In this document: piece after piece, positions 1-10,168 of the stretch
How the letters are laid out: the number at the start of each line of letters is the position of its first letter
Numbering within the stretch: the stretch's first letter is position 1
Assembly: GCA_963786195.1 (NCBI GenBank)
Contig: CAWAYH010000010.1
Span: 186,001 to 250,000 of the forward strand
DNA: 64,000 nucleotides
Reading direction: 5' to 3'
DNA from: CAWAYH01 sp963786195
GTDB taxonomy: Bacteria; Acidobacteriota; Vicinamibacteria; Vicinamibacterales; 2-12-FULL-66-21
The notes under the pieces: generated by a model
The model's database searches: none
The model's input: the letters and a program-made list of their open reading frames with translations, nothing else
Told to the model about the DNA's origin: nothing
Program-made: the position numbers and the translations under genes

Positions 1-30
1 GATAGACTATAACGAGGCCGCGAGCAGCCC

Positions 31-534
31 ATGTCCCTCAGCCTGACCTTCGACGAGCTCCTGAAGTACACGAGCGAAGAACGCGACAGATGGCGCGGCT
101 GGCTGATCGCGCATGCTGACGCGCTGCACGCCTCGGTTCACCCGCATGACGGCGGGCGGTTCGCGACGGTCGGCAAGCTCGTGGACCACATCTTTCTCGT
201 GGAGCGGCGGTACGTTCAGTGGCTGTCCGGCGAGCCGGTCTCGGAGTCCACGGGGCTGAGCGCGAACAACGTCGAGCCGCTGTTCGACTATGGCGCCTCG
301 GTGCGCCGCGAGCTGGAGCAGTTCGCCAGCGTCGTGGACGAGAGCGACGACGGCGACGAGGTGCGGACGCTGGCGTTTCGGGACGAGCAGTGGACTCTGA
401 CGCCGCGCAAGGCGCTCTTCAACATCCTGGTGCACGAAATCCGGCACTGGGCGCAGGTGGCTCTGGCGGTTCGCCGCGCAGGGTTTTCGCCGCCCGGGAA
501 TCACGATTTGATCGACAGCCGGGCTTTGCGCTAG
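31..534 (+). CDS. DinB/YfiT-like metal-binding protein
   Basis: Cytoplasmic 167-residue protein of the DinB/YfiT four-helix-bundle superfamily, in which histidines usually hold a divalent metal; known members are thiol-dependent transferases or have no known substrate. The conserved histidine positions are visible in KLVDHIFLVERRYVQWL (about residues 49-65) and VHEIRHWAQVAL (about 134-145). Length is normal for the family. The first ATG is used; little upstream sequence is available because the window begins 30 bases earlier. The gene converges on a GH42-like gene with REP copy A in the gap. The substrate is unknown. Confidence 0.8.
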   Translation: MSLSLTFDELLKYTSEERDRWRGWLIAHADALHASVHPHDGGRFATVGKLVDHIFLVERRYVQWLSGEPVSESTGLSANNVEPLFDYGASVRRELEQFASVVDESDDGDEVRTLAFRDEQWTLTPRKALFNILVHEIRHWAQVALAVRRAGFSPPGNHDLIDSRALR

Positions 535-544
535 CTCTGTCGAT

Positions 545-600
545 GTAGTGTCCGGCTTCAGCCGGACTTTCTATGGTCCGCCTGAAGGCGGACTCTACTA
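545..600. repeat. Double-hairpin REP-like element, copy A
   Basis: Two adjacent small palindromes, TCCGGCTTCAGCCGGA and TCCGCCTGAAGGCGGA, bounded by TAGTGTCC at the left and GGACTCTACTA at the right. Three further copies occur at 35254, 39516 and 60313, all between convergent genes. The right-hand CTA triplets read as tandem TAG stops on the minus strand; the outer one (598-600) is the stop codon of the neighbouring minus-strand gene. The hairpins could also act as a bidirectional terminator. Confidence 0.85.
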
Positions 601-2277
601 CCGCACCGACTTCCTGATCATCAGCACCAGCGCGTCGCGCGGTCGAAACCAGTAGCTGTAGGTCGGCCCGTTCGGACCTGCCACGAAATTCACGGCCGAC
701 CCGGTCTCCATGTTCTGCCAGATCGCCTCCTGCGTATCCGGCGCAAACGTCATCGTCACCTTCTGCGATCGGTCCGAGTGATTCAAGCCGATGATCATGA
801 TGACGTTCGACGACTCGAGAAACCGGGTCTCGACAGGGCCGTCGGCGCCGGCGATTCGCACGTCGGGAGTCACGCCCGCCCGCGCGGCGCGCTCGAGATA
901 ACTCGCGAGGTTCTTCACCAGACTGGTGCGGTCGTCGTCGCCGTCGATGACCGTGCCGCCGGCGCGGGCGTAAGCCTGGAGCGCGGCGGACGCTGGCGGC
1001 GGCAGCAGCCGGGCGGACGCCACGTAGATGGCCCGGTAGTTCGCCGCGTCGCCGCTGGCGACGTCGTCGGGATGAATGAAGTCGGCGGAAATGTTGTGCA
1101 CGAACAACTCATTGTAAAAACCGATGACCGAGTCCCTCAGCCCGCCGCTGTCGCCAATACCGAGCACGAGCGGGTTGAAGACGATCGCGATTTTCGAGGG
1201 CCGGGGCCGCAGCGGGGCGAAGAGCGCCGGATTGCGCGTGACGACGGTCGCAAACGTGGTGGCCGGGCTGCGTGCGGTCACGCTGCCGGAGTAGCTGATG
1301 GCGCGCGCGCCGCGTGCGATCGCGCTCCAGCTCCGAAGACGGACGCCCTCGGCATCCGGTGTTGATTCGGCCCGGGTGCCGGCAGGCATGTCGACAGGCA
1401 GCTCAGCCCACCAGCCTCTCTCGCCGCTTGCTGAGCGCTGAACGTCGAGCGCGAGCGCCAGGTCGGCAGGACGCGCGGACGGGACACGCGGGGAGACCGT
1501 GGTGCCGTAGAAGTCCACCACCGTGCGCATGAGCCACTCGTCGGCATCGACGGACCACGATGCGGGATCGCTGATGAGCCAGGGGAGAGATGAATGGCTC
1601 GCTACGAAACGGGCGCCGCGTGGCGCCGCGGCGTCAGCGAGCATCTTCAGGTCGTCTCGCAGCGTGAGCGCCAGGAAGGCCGCGCGGTCGGCATCAGTTC
1701 TCGGAGGATTCGCAGCCGGGCCGTACTTCCTGGCCAGCCAGTCGACGAACCGCCGCTGCGTGAACTGGCATTCGCAGAAGCCAACGTGAGGTTCGCTGCC
1801 GACGTCAACGGCGTAAAAGGCGCCTGCGCTCGACGCCCGGGCGCTGACGGCGCCGATCAAGGACAACGTGTCCGCGCGAACTCCCGGGTGATCCAGGCAG
1901 AATCGCGGCGCGGGTGAAGCAGGTTTCGCGTCTTTCAGCACGACCCGGCCGTCGGCGTACCGGGCCCCGAGCCAGCCGGGCGCGGAGGCCGTATCGATTT
2001 CGAGGATGACTCTCAGGTCCGCTTCGCCCGCGAGCGTCAGCAGCCGGTCCAGCCGATCGAAACGGTACTGACCGCGAACCTGCTCGACGCTCGCCCAGCG
2101 GACGTTGGACTTGATGCTGTTGAAACCGAGCGCCCGGATCGCTCGAAGCTCGTTCAGGTCAGGGGTTTCGCTGTCGTACGAGACGCTGACGGGCACGAAC
2201 GGCGCGGAGAGCGGTTGAGCCGGTCGGCCTGAGGCCAGCGCACAGAGCACCGACAGGCACAGAGCGGCCAGGCGCAT
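598..2277 (-). CDS. Exported GH42-like glycoside hydrolase
   Basis: A 559-residue secreted protein resembling GH42 beta-galactosidases. An N-terminal signal peptide (MRLAALCLSVLCALASG) is followed by a TIM-barrel-like region with LRAIRALGFNSIKSNVRW and FDRLDRLLTLAGEADLRVIL, then a glutamine-amidotransferase-like domain (about residues 375-480, from KIAIVFNPLVLGIG) as seen behind GH42 barrels. The acid/base region reads VDVGSEPHVGF where classical GH42 enzymes have an Asn-Glu pair, so the substrate may differ. I choose the ATG at 2277 because the longer frame adds 120 low-complexity residues ahead of a clear signal peptide. Its stop is the outer triplet of repeat copy A. It diverges from the S9 peptidase gene across 48 bases. 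Confidence 0.7.
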   Translation of the reverse strand: MRLAALCLSVLCALASGRPAQPLSAPFVPVSVSYDSETPDLNELRAIRALGFNSIKSNVRWASVEQVRGQYRFDRLDRLLTLAGEADLRVILEIDTASAPGWLGARYADGRVVLKDAKPASPAPRFCLDHPGVRADTLSLIGAVSARASSAGAFYAVDVGSEPHVGFCECQFTQRRFVDWLARKYGPAANPPRTDADRAAFLALTLRDDLKMLADAAAPRGARFVASHSSLPWLISDPASWSVDADEWLMRTVVDFYGTTVSPRVPSARPADLALALDVQRSASGERGWWAELPVDMPAGTRAESTPDAEGVRLRSWSAIARGARAISYSGSVTARSPATTFATVVTRNPALFAPLRPRPSKIAIVFNPLVLGIGDSGGLRDSVIGFYNELFVHNISADFIHPDDVASGDAANYRAIYVASARLLPPPASAALQAYARAGGTVIDGDDDRTSLVKNLASYLERAARAGVTPDVRIAGADGPVETRFLESSNVIMIIGLNHSDRSQKVTMTFAPDTQEAIWQNMETGSAVNFVAGPNGPTYSYWFRPRDALVLMIRKSVR

Positions 2278-2325
2278 GCCATCAGCATTGTAAGGTATAG
2301 AATTCGACGACAAGGGAGGGCTGTC

Positions 2326-4765
2326 ATGCGAAGACGAACCGGTGCGGGGCTCACGTTCGCGGCGTCGCTGCTGATCACGGTCGGCCTGATCGCGCAATCC
2401 GGCGCGCCGACATCGTCTGTCTACCTGACGCCGCCCAAGGCGATCGTCGACATCCTCGACGCCGCGCCGCTGCCCACGGTGGTCGTCAGCCCGGCGAGCG
2501 ATGTGATGGCGGTCATGTCGCGGCGGAGCATGCCGTCGATCGAGGAAGTGTCGCAGCCGATGCTGCGCCTCGCGGGCCTGCGCATCAATCCGCGGAACAA
2601 CGGTCCGCACCGCGCGCCTACGGGTACCGGCGATCACGCTGCGGTCGATCGCGACCGGCGACGAACGAACGAATCCAGGTCCCGGCCAACGCGCGCATCG
2701 GCGGCGTCGGCTTTTCGCCGGACGGCAAGCGGTTCTCGTTCACGAACACGCGCGACGTCGCGCGTCGATCTCTACATCGCCGACGTGGCGACGGCCCAGA
2801 CGCGCATGGTGGACGCGGCGCTCAACGACATCGCCGGCGGCTGCGAGTGGCTCGACGACAGCTCGGGCCTGCTGTGCGGGTTCGTTCCGACCGGCCGTGG
2901 CGCGGCGCCGCAGAGCCGAAGGCGCCGGCAGGCCCGAACATCCAGGAGAACCTCGGAAAGCCGACGCCGGTCGGACGTATCAGGACCTGCTGACGAGCGC
3001 GCACGACGAGGATCTCTTCGAGTACTACTTCACGAGCCAGCTCGCGTTCGTCGACGCGGCAGACGGCAAGCGCACCCCGGTCGGCAAGCCCGGGCTCGTC
3101 ACGACGACGTTCAGCGTCTCACCGAACGGCCAGTTCATTCTCGTCGAGCGCATCAAGCGTCCGTTTTCACGGCTGCTTCCCTGGTCGGACTTCCCCACGG
3201 ACGTCGAGGTCTGGAATCGGAGCGGCGAGAAGGTCCGCGCGATCGCCGACGTGCCGATGGGGGATGTCGTGCCGATCCACGGCGTCATGACCGGTCCGCG
3301 CTCGTATCGCTGGCATCCGCTCGACCCGGCCACGCTCGTCTGGGTCGAAGCGCTCGACAAGGGCGACATCCGGAACAAGGTGCCGCATCGCGATCGGATC
3401 GTCACGCTGAAAGCGCCCGTTCACGGGCGAGCCGACCGAGGTCGCCAAGACCGAGTATCGCTACGGCGACGTGAGCTGGACCGACAAGGGCACGATCCTC
3501 CTGACGGAAGCGATCGCGCGACGCGGACGACGAGGACCTGGGTCCTGACGCCGAGCTGGAGCGACGCGCGGAAGCTGTGGGATCGCAAGCAGCAGGACGC
3601 GTACTCCAATCCCGGCTCGCCGATGATCCGGCCCGGCACGGACAGGATTCTGCAGTCCGGCGATTCGATCTATCTGACGGGCGCAGGCTCGTCGCCCGAG
3701 GGCGATCGTCCGTTTCTCGATCGGCTCAACCTGACGACGTTCGCGACCGAGCGGCTCTTCCGCAGCGACCGACGAGCTATGAGACCGTCGTGGCGCTGCT
3801 GGACGACGAACGCGTCGAAAGTGCTGACCCGCGTCGAGACCCGGACCGAGCCGCCGAACTACTTCGACGCGCGATCTGAAGGCGAAACGCGAAGCAGGCG
3901 CTCACGCAGTTCAAGGATCCGCACCCGCAGATCACCGGCCGCCGAACGCACGCTCGTGACCTACAAGCGCAAGGACGGCGTGCAGCTGAGCGGCACGATC
4001 TACCTGCCGCCGGGTTACAAGAAGGGCGAGCGCGTGCCGATGTTCGTGTGGGCGTATCCGCGCGAGTTCGTCGACGCCGACGCGGCCAGCCAGGTCATCG
4101 GCTCGCCGAATCGCTTCACGACGGTCGGCGGCTCGTCGCACCTGCTGCTCCTGACGCAGGGCTACGCCATCTTCGACGGCCCGACGATGCCGATCGTCGG
4201 GCCGGGCGAGACCGCGAACGACACCTACGTCGAGCAGCTCGTGGCGAGCGCCGAAGCGGCGGTCGACAAGGCCGTCGAGATGGGCATCGCCGATCGCAAT
4301 CGGATCGGCGTCGGCGGCCACAGCTACGGCGCCTTCATGACGGCCAACCTGCTGGCGCATTCGGATCTGTTTGCGGCCGGCGTCGCGCGCAGCGGCGCCT
4401 ACAACCGCTCGCTGACGCCGTTCGGATTCCAGTCCGAGACGCGGACCTTCTGGGAGATCCCGGAGATCTACGAGCGGATGTCGCCGTTCTGGTACGCGAA
4501 CAAGATCAACGAGCCGATCCTCCTGATCCACGGCGAAGCGGACGACAACTCGGGCACCTTCCCGATCCAGTCCGAGCGGCTCTACATGGCGCTCAAGGGA
4601 CACGGCGCGACGGTCCGGTACGTCACGCTGCCGAACGAAGCGCACGGCTACGCCGCGCGCGAGTCGAACTTGCACACCATCGCCGAGATGCTCAACTGGC
4701 TCGACAAGTACGTGAAGAACGCGCCCGCGAAAGAGCACCGACTCGGCGAGGTACCGCGTCAATGA
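2326..4765 (+). CDS. Secreted S9-family serine peptidase, frame broken several times
   Basis: Prolyl-oligopeptidase-family peptidase (S9, closest in pattern to glutamyl-endopeptidase-like S9D members): a signal peptide, a beta-propeller N-terminal half and an alpha/beta-hydrolase C-terminal half. The catalytic serine is in GGHSYGAFMTANLL, the aspartate in IHGEADDNSGT and the histidine in NEAHGYAARES, all intact. GGGAGGG precedes the ATG. The first 1.6 kb needs at least seven single-base corrections (near 2628, 2673, 2763, 2915, 2965, 3420, 3510 and 3775-3900) to read as one protein; between breaks the translation keeps propeller motifs such as GVGFSPDGKRF. I read these as probable sequence errors rather than decay, but true loss of function cannot be excluded. 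The stop overlaps the next start as ATGA. Confidence 0.75.
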
Positions 4766-5757
4766 CGACGAACACGATCGCAACGAACGCGCCGATGGTC
4801 GGCATCCAGGCCATCCGCGAGGCGGCAGCCCGGATCAAGCCGGTGGCGCGGCTCACGCCGCTCCTCGACGTCTCGGGACCCGCCGGCCGACCGCTCTTCC
4901 TGAAGTGCGAGAGCCTTCAGCCGGCCGGTGCGTTCAAGATCCGCGGCGCGTACAACATGGTCGCGCAGCTCACGCCCGACCAGCGTGGGCGCGGCGTCAT
5001 CACGTTCTCGTCCGGCAACCACGGCCAGGCGATGGCGCTGGCTGCCAGACTCCTGGGCGGACCGGCGGTGGTCGTGATGCCGACGACCACGCCGACGATC
5101 AAAGTCGACGGCGCGAAGTCCTTCGGCGCTGAAGTGATCTTCGCGGGGACGACGTCAGCGGATCGCCGGGAACGCGCCGAAGCGGAAGCCGCCGCGCGCG
5201 GCCTGACCATGGTGCCGCCTTTCGATCACGAGTGGATCATCGCGGGACAGGGCACGATGGGTCTCGAGATCCTCGAGCAGCGTCCGGACGTCGCGGCCGT
5301 GCTCGTGCCCGTCGGCGGTGGCGGTCTCGTCGCGGGCGTCGCCGCGGCAATCAAGCAGACGAACCCGCGCGTGAAAGTCATCGGCGTCGAGCCGACCGGC
5401 GCGGCGACAATGAAGGCCTCGGTGGACGCCGGGCACCCGGTCACGCTGCCAAAGACCGCGACCGTCGCCGACGGCCTCATGCCCGTCAGGCCGGGCGACC
5501 TGACGTTCGCCCACGTGCAGAAGTTCGTCGACGCCGTCATCACCGTCGACGATCCGGCGATCATCGACGCCGTCGTCTGGATTTTCGCGAACGCCAAGAT
5601 CGTGGCCGAGCCGAGCGGCGCCGCGACGACTGCCGCGGTGCTCAGCGGCGCGCTGGACGCCGCGCTTCCATCACGGATCGAAGGATCGATCGTCGCGATC
5701 GTCAGCGGCGGGAATATGGGCGTGGAGAGGCTCGCCGAGCTGACGGCCAACCGCTGA
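4762..5757 (+). CDS. Threonine/serine dehydratase, PLP-dependent fold type II
   Basis: Removes water and ammonia from threonine (or serine) to give 2-oxobutyrate (or pyruvate). The 331-residue protein has the PLP lysine at residue 59 in GAFKIRGAYN, the substrate loop SSGNHGQAMA, and the phosphate-binding glycine loop PVGGGGLVAGVA. There is no C-terminal ACT domain, so it resembles the short catabolic TdcB or serine-racemase-like forms rather than feedback-inhibited biosynthetic IlvA. It overlaps the peptidase gene by the ATGA junction, implying coupled translation and a role in using amino acids released from peptides. It ends 18 bases before the convergent caspase gene. Confidence 0.88.
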   Translation: MTTNTIATNAPMVGIQAIREAAARIKPVARLTPLLDVSGPAGRPLFLKCESLQPAGAFKIRGAYNMVAQLTPDQRGRGVITFSSGNHGQAMALAARLLGGPAVVVMPTTTPTIKVDGAKSFGAEVIFAGTTSADRRERAEAEAAARGLTMVPPFDHEWIIAGQGTMGLEILEQRPDVAAVLVPVGGGGLVAGVAAAIKQTNPRVKVIGVEPTGAATMKASVDAGHPVTLPKTATVADGLMPVRPGDLTFAHVQKFVDAVITVDDPAIIDAVVWIFANAKIVAEPSGAATTAAVLSGALDAALPSRIEGSIVAIVSGGNMGVERLAELTANR

Positions 5758-5775
5758 CCCGGCCTGCAGGGTTCG

Positions 5776-6982
5776 TCAGGGCTGACCCGAGGGCTTCACG
5801 CTGAGGATGATCTGCTCCGCGCGGGGCCCCCAGCTGAAGACGGGGTTCTGCTCGCGCCCGAGCTCAGATCGAACGCTGGACGCGACCCGCTGACTCACGA
5901 ACTTGAAGAGATCTTCGAGCTTTCCCGCACCTGCCGGCCCGCGGAGTCCCTCGAGCAGGTAATACGTGAAGTATCCATTCTGCCGCTGCGGGCTCTCCAT
6001 CGACTGCTCGTCCGCCTGGCTCGACGCCAGCACCGCGCGACCCGGCGTCGTCAGCAGCCTGGTGAGCGCGACGCTGTAGCTGGCCTGCGGCTGGCGGACG
6101 ATCTTCAACCCGCGATGGTGCGACACGGTTGCGGCGCCGCTGTAGCACGTGTCGAGCACCAGCACGACACGCATGGCCCTGATGTCGCGGCTGATGATCT
6201 CGACGAGATCGATCATCTGGAGCGATGTCGCGTACAGCGAAACGGCGTCGCTCGTGTCGGTGTCGTTGGTCAGGATGTAGCTGACGCCGTTCGGATCCAT
6301 TTCCCGCGGCGACCCGTGGCTGGCAAAGAACAGCAGGACGAGATCGTTGGCGTTCGCCTGCTCACGGACCCAACCGATCGCCCGTCGCACGTTCGGCAGC
6401 GTCGCTTCGCCGTCGAGCAGTGTGCGGACGTTCTCCCGGCGGAAACGGCCGACCTGAGGATCGGTGATCGCGGCCGTCAGATCGCGCGCGTCCTTCGTCG
6501 CCAGGTTGAGCGCTCGGACCTGCGCGTCCTTGAACGTGCCGACGCCGACCACGATCGCCCACTTGTCACGCACCGGTGCCGCGGGATCGAGATTCTCAGG
6601 CGGAGTGACCGGCGGCGGACCCGGGGACGTCCTGGGCGGTGTCGGAGACGGCGAGACACTGCTCGCGAGCGCAGGCGCGTTGTATTCCCGCGCCTTGTCC
6701 AGACTGTACTTGACGTCCGCCTGCGGCCGCTTCAACTGCTGTTCGACGACGGAGCGGTAGTACCAGGAGATCGCCGATCGTCGGACACGACCCGGTTCGA
6801 AGCTCCATCGCGGCGAGGAGTTGCTCGAGGCGGGCAGGCGTGGGATCGGGCTCGGCCAGCTTCTCGCGTACCCAGTTGACGGTCTCGACGGCGGTCTGGC
6901 ACGCGCGGGACGGCCGCGGGCCCTGCGCGGAGACGAGCGCCACCGCGCAAAAGAACAGGGCGAGCAGAAACTTCGTGTTCAT
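5776..6982 (-). CDS. Exported caspase-like (C14) peptidase, one frameshift
   Basis: A secreted caspase/metacaspase-fold cysteine peptidase. The signal peptide is MNTKFLLALFFCAVALVSAQ, then a helical linker and a Pro/Ser/Thr-rich hinge (PSPTPPRTSPGPPPVTPPE). In the C14 domain, beta strand WAIVVGVGTF leads to the catalytic histidine in LFFASHGSPRE and the catalytic cysteine in VLDTCYSGAA. A single extra base near 6765 separates the first 75 residues from the rest; removing it restores GDLL-YYRSVVEQQLKRPQ. The start at 6982 is chosen for the signal peptide; 14 earlier codons are also open. Bacterial caspases of this type occur in multiple copies in Acidobacteria. The substrate is unknown and no partner is adjacent. 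Confidence 0.8.
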
Positions 6983-7039
6983 CGTACTTACCCCGCGGAG
7001 CGTACAGGCAATTCTCGAGAGCAATTCTAGAACCTATCT

Positions 7040-7164
7040 CATAAACCTGGCGCTCGTACCACGGTGCGAGCGAGCAGGCGAGCGAGCCACGCGATCGGAG
7101 CGCGCCGGCGAAGCGGCGCGCGAGAGCGCGTGTCGGGGAGTCCGAGGGGCGAAGCCCCTCGGAT
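7040..7164. repeat. GC-rich dispersed repeat with strong hairpin, short copy
   Basis: Intergenic block ending in the perfect hairpin TCCGAGGGGC-GAA-GCCCCTCGGA (7141-7163). The reverse complement of a longer relative lies at 55283-55520: both contain CACGCGA-CGG, CGCGCCGGCG-AGCGGCGCG and GGGGAGTCCGAGGGGCG in the same order. The hairpin is six bases downstream of the stop of the minus-strand gene that follows it, so it could terminate that transcript, although no T run follows. Confidence 0.65.
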
Positions 7165-7168
7165 AAGG

Positions 7169-8401
7169 CTAATGCTTCGGTGGCTTCGGCGCCGGTTTGG
7201 CCTTGGCCATCTTGTCGCGCAGCGCTTTGATCACCCGTTCGGAGACGCCGGCCCGTTTCAACTCGATCAGCGAGTCGGTGGACAGATCAAACGCCGGATG
7301 CTCGGCGGCCGTGACCGCCTCGTATATGAAGTCGTCCGAGAACTTCTCCTGCGCGAATCTGATGACGTCGGCATTAGTGAGAGAACCCGGCTTGGCCGGT
7401 GCGGCTGCTGCGCTTCGATCCTGCACGTCGCCTGTCGTCGCGGTCGGAGCCGTCGTTTCGGGCGGACCGCTGTAACTCGCCATCCGGTTTTGCGCCTGCT
7501 CGAAGACGTCCTCGCCCGGCTTCCCCTGAAGCGCCTTCTTGTAACCCAGCGCGGCCTTTGCGAGCATCTCCTCGATTCGTCCGCGATCCGTTTCCTGATA
7601 TGCCAACGCCTCATTGGCAAGGGCGAGCGAGTACTGACGGAACGCTTCGTCCTCCGCGGACGTGAACGCCGGCATCTTCTCGACGGCCTCCAGCATCGCA
7701 CCCCAGCGCGCCGCCTGACCGAGCTTGGATGCCGGTTCCAGCTTGCCTCTCGCCATAGGCACGGAAATGGTCTCGTCCACCGGCACGAGCCGCTTCGTTA
7801 TTTCCCTGACGATGCCGTCGACGAGAAACTGGTACGCCTCGTCGTTGCCCGGCTCTTTCTTGAAGACCTCGTTCTTGCCCTTCCGAAACCACTCCCGATA
7901 GGGATCGCCGTTCGGCAGGAATTCCTGCTCGAACCCGAATCGGAAGTTACCGGAATCCACCGCCTTTTTGTCGCGCGCCCCAATCGCCCGGTAGCTGACG
8001 CTCACCTGACCGCTTACGAGGTGGTCGTAGAAAATGTTGTTCCTCTTCGCGACTGGATCGAAGGTCGAACGCTGAACGTTCTTCGTGACAAGAGAGAAAA
8101 CAGTAATCACCGCCTCGACGACGAGGTCGGGGCTGGTTTTCTCATCGACGAGGCGTGAGTCCTTGAACATCTCGGCCTGGAGACGGCTCCTGAAGATCTC
8201 AGCAACCTGCGGCGGCACCTGACCCTGACTTTTCGCCTCCAGGCGCACCTTTGCGATGCCGGTGAGCGGGACTGCGGACGGGATCTTCCTCGTGAGGCTG
8301 ACTTCCATTCGGCGCACGCCCCAGCCCTGGGCCGCCAGCGGCACAACGCCCAGCGCCGTGGCTACCGACACCCCTAGACCGATCCGCCAGACCTTGCGCA
8401 T
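7169..8401 (-). CDS. Exported protein of unknown function
   Basis: Not recognised. The 410-residue product starts with a signal peptide (about residues 1-25, GLGVSVATALGVVPLAAQ). Residues 40-240 form a mixed alpha/beta region containing VEAVITVFSLVTKN and a region with many charged residues. A helical part follows (about 240-300), then a Pro/Thr/Ala linker and a C-terminal helical hairpin with NADVIRFAQEKFSDDFIYE and LIELKRAGVSERVIKAL. The last unit resembles short helical repeats seen at the ends of many acidobacterial exported proteins. A tail KPAPKPPKH closes it. It precedes the caspase gene on the same strand with about 190 bases and a hairpin repeat between them. Confidence 0.6.
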   Translation of the reverse strand: MRKVWRIGLGVSVATALGVVPLAAQGWGVRRMEVSLTRKIPSAVPLTGIAKVRLEAKSQGQVPPQVAEIFRSRLQAEMFKDSRLVDEKTSPDLVVEAVITVFSLVTKNVQRSTFDPVAKRNNIFYDHLVSGQVSVSYRAIGARDKKAVDSGNFRFGFEQEFLPNGDPYREWFRKGKNEVFKKEPGNDEAYQFLVDGIVREITKRLVPVDETISVPMARGKLEPASKLGQAARWGAMLEAVEKMPAFTSAEDEAFRQYSLALANEALAYQETDRGRIEEMLAKAALGYKKALQGKPGEDVFEQAQNRMASYSGPPETTAPTATTGDVQDRSAAAAPAKPGSLTNADVIRFAQEKFSDDFIYEAVTAAEHPAFDLSTDSLIELKRAGVSERVIKALRDKMAKAKPAPKPPKH

Positions 8402-8582
8402 GTGCCCCTCGCAGCTTCAGCCGACCACTTCACGGCCGAGAGGCCGAAAAGTCGACTGAAAACACACAACGCGTGAGCCGTTCCGAGTGATTGGACCCGT
8501 TAGTCTAAAGGGGGAACCGCCCGATAGCAAGGCCCGCGCTATATGGCAGAGTCGAGGCGCATTGTGCTAGAAGTGCCTTGAC

Positions 8583-9702
8583 ATGCCGATCGAACTCTTC
8601 GCGATGGAACGCATGCAGTCGACGTGGGAAAACCTCGTCGACTACGACATGAGCGAAAGCGGTGTCCGGCCACTGACCCTCCGGGAACTCGTGGCCATGG
8701 GACTCGATCTGAACGAGTTCATGGATCAGCCGCTCGGCTACAGCCAGTCGAACGGCACGATCGCGCTGCGCGACCGCCTCGCCGCGATCTATCCGGGCGC
8801 TGACATCGATCAGATCGAGGTGACCAACGGCACGTCGGAAGCGAATTACCTCATCGCGCTGAGCCTGCTCGGACCAGGCGACGAGGTCGCGATGGAAGTG
8901 CCGAACTACATGCAGATGCCGGGTGTCGCGCGAAGTCTTGGCGCGCACGTGCGATACGTTCAGTCTTCGTCAGGAAACCGGGTGGCAGCCCGACTGGGAC
9001 GAGTTCGAACGCGCGGTCGGCCCGCGCACGAAACTGCTCTACCTCTCCAATCCGAACAACCCGACTGGTTCGATTCTCTCCGAGCCGGCGATGCGGCGCA
9101 TCGTCGAGCGATGTGAGTCGACGGGTACGTGGCTGCTCGCGGACGAGGTCTATCTGGGAGCCGAGATCGATCGCGAGCGGACGCGGAGCTTCTGGGGCAT
9201 GAGCGACCGCGTGATCGTGACGAGCGGTCTCTCGAAGGCCTACGGAATACCGGGCGTCCGGATTGGCTGGCTCGTGGGGCCGAAGGACGTCGTGGAGGGT
9301 TGCTGGTCGCAGCACGACTATGTGACGATCGGCCCGAACAAGCTCTCGGACCGCGTCGCCACTGTTGTCGTGGAGCAGCAGAATCGCGAGCGATGCTACG
9401 CGCGCACGCGCGAGATTCTTCGACACAACCTGCCGATCGGCCGCGACTGGATCGAGCGCTTCGGTGGCCGGCTCACCTGGCGTGAGCCACAGGCGGGCGC
9501 CATCGCGCTGGTCAAGTACGACGCGGACGTTCCCAGCCTGACGATCGCCGAGCGCGTTCGCGTCAGTCAGAGCACGTTGATCGTGCCGGGCTCGCACGTC
9601 GGGCTGGAGGGGTATCTGAGAATCTGGCTCGGAGGCCGCGAAGAGTTCCTCCGCGAAGGCCTCACGCGCATCGCGTCCGAGCTGACGTCACTCTTCGACT
9701 GA
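8583..9702 (+). CDS. PLP-dependent class I/II aminotransferase, one frameshift
   Basis: Cytosolic fold-type-I aminotransferase of about 372 residues. The PLP-contacting motif YLSNPNNPTGSIL, the aspartate region LLADEVYLGAE and the Schiff-base lysine in SGLSKAYGIPGVRIGW are intact, as is the C-terminal arginine region LRIWLGGREEF. A single extra T near 8953 splits the frame; without it the join reads HVRTFSLRQETGW. The closest general resemblance is to aspartate/tyrosine-type aminotransferases that act alone. It is followed after 12 bases by a VOC-fold gene, so the two may be co-transcribed. The amino donor cannot be told from sequence. Confidence 0.82.
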
Positions 9703-9714
9703 ACGGCGATCGAC

Positions 9715-10110
9715 ATGCCTGCGATCACAGGACTTCTCGAGGCGGCGTTGTACGTGGACGACGTGCCGCGATCGGTGCAGTTCTTCGAGACCGTCCTCGG
9801 ACTCGAGACCATCGACGCCGACGATCGCCTGACGGCGATGGGGGTCGGGGGCCGGCAGGTGCTCCTGGTGTGCCTGCGCGGCGCGTCGAAAGGACTTTCC
9901 GAGACGTCGCACGACGCCCGGGGGCAGCAGCACGTCGCGTTTGCCGTGCCGGCGGCTGACATGGATGCGTGGGAATCCCGCCTGAAGCAGCACGGGGTCG
10001 CCATCGAGCGGGACCGCCGCTGGGAACGGGGCGGCCGAAGCCTCTATTTCCGTGACCCCGACGGCCACATCCTGGAACTGGCCTCCCCGGGGGTCTGGTC
10101 CGTCTACTGA
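9715..10110 (+). CDS. VOC-superfamily (glyoxalase/dioxygenase-like) protein
   Basis: A 131-residue single-unit VOC protein made of two beta-alpha-beta-beta-beta modules. The first module starts LEAALYVDDVPRSVQFFETVLGL; the second contains QQHVAFAVPAADMDAW and ends RSLYFRDPDGHILELASPG, where the histidine and terminal glutamate are usual metal ligands. Family members are glyoxalase I, fosfomycin-resistance and extradiol dioxygenase enzymes; a specific reaction cannot be assigned. It lies 12 bases behind the aminotransferase. Confidence 0.85.
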   Translation: MPAITGLLEAALYVDDVPRSVQFFETVLGLETIDADDRLTAMGVGGRQVLLVCLRGASKGLSETSHDARGQQHVAFAVPAADMDAWESRLKQHGVAIERDRRWERGGRSLYFRDPDGHILELASPGVWSVY

Positions 10111-10168
10111 CCCCGCCCGCTGTTAACCCTTGCCCCGCCCCAGCGTAGTTGAAGGGTAAGGAGTTCTG

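Noticed and set aside
2326..4765. S9 peptidase as a true pseudogene
   Set aside because: Catalytic triad, signal peptide and motif-rich translation survive between breaks, and the same insertion-type errors affect many unrelated genes in the window; I keep it as a coding gene with doubtful sequence.
598..6879. Many long arginine- and proline-rich frames antisense to real genes
   Set aside because: In GC-rich DNA the antisense and shifted frames stay open by codon bias; they lack ribosome sites, domains and sensible composition.
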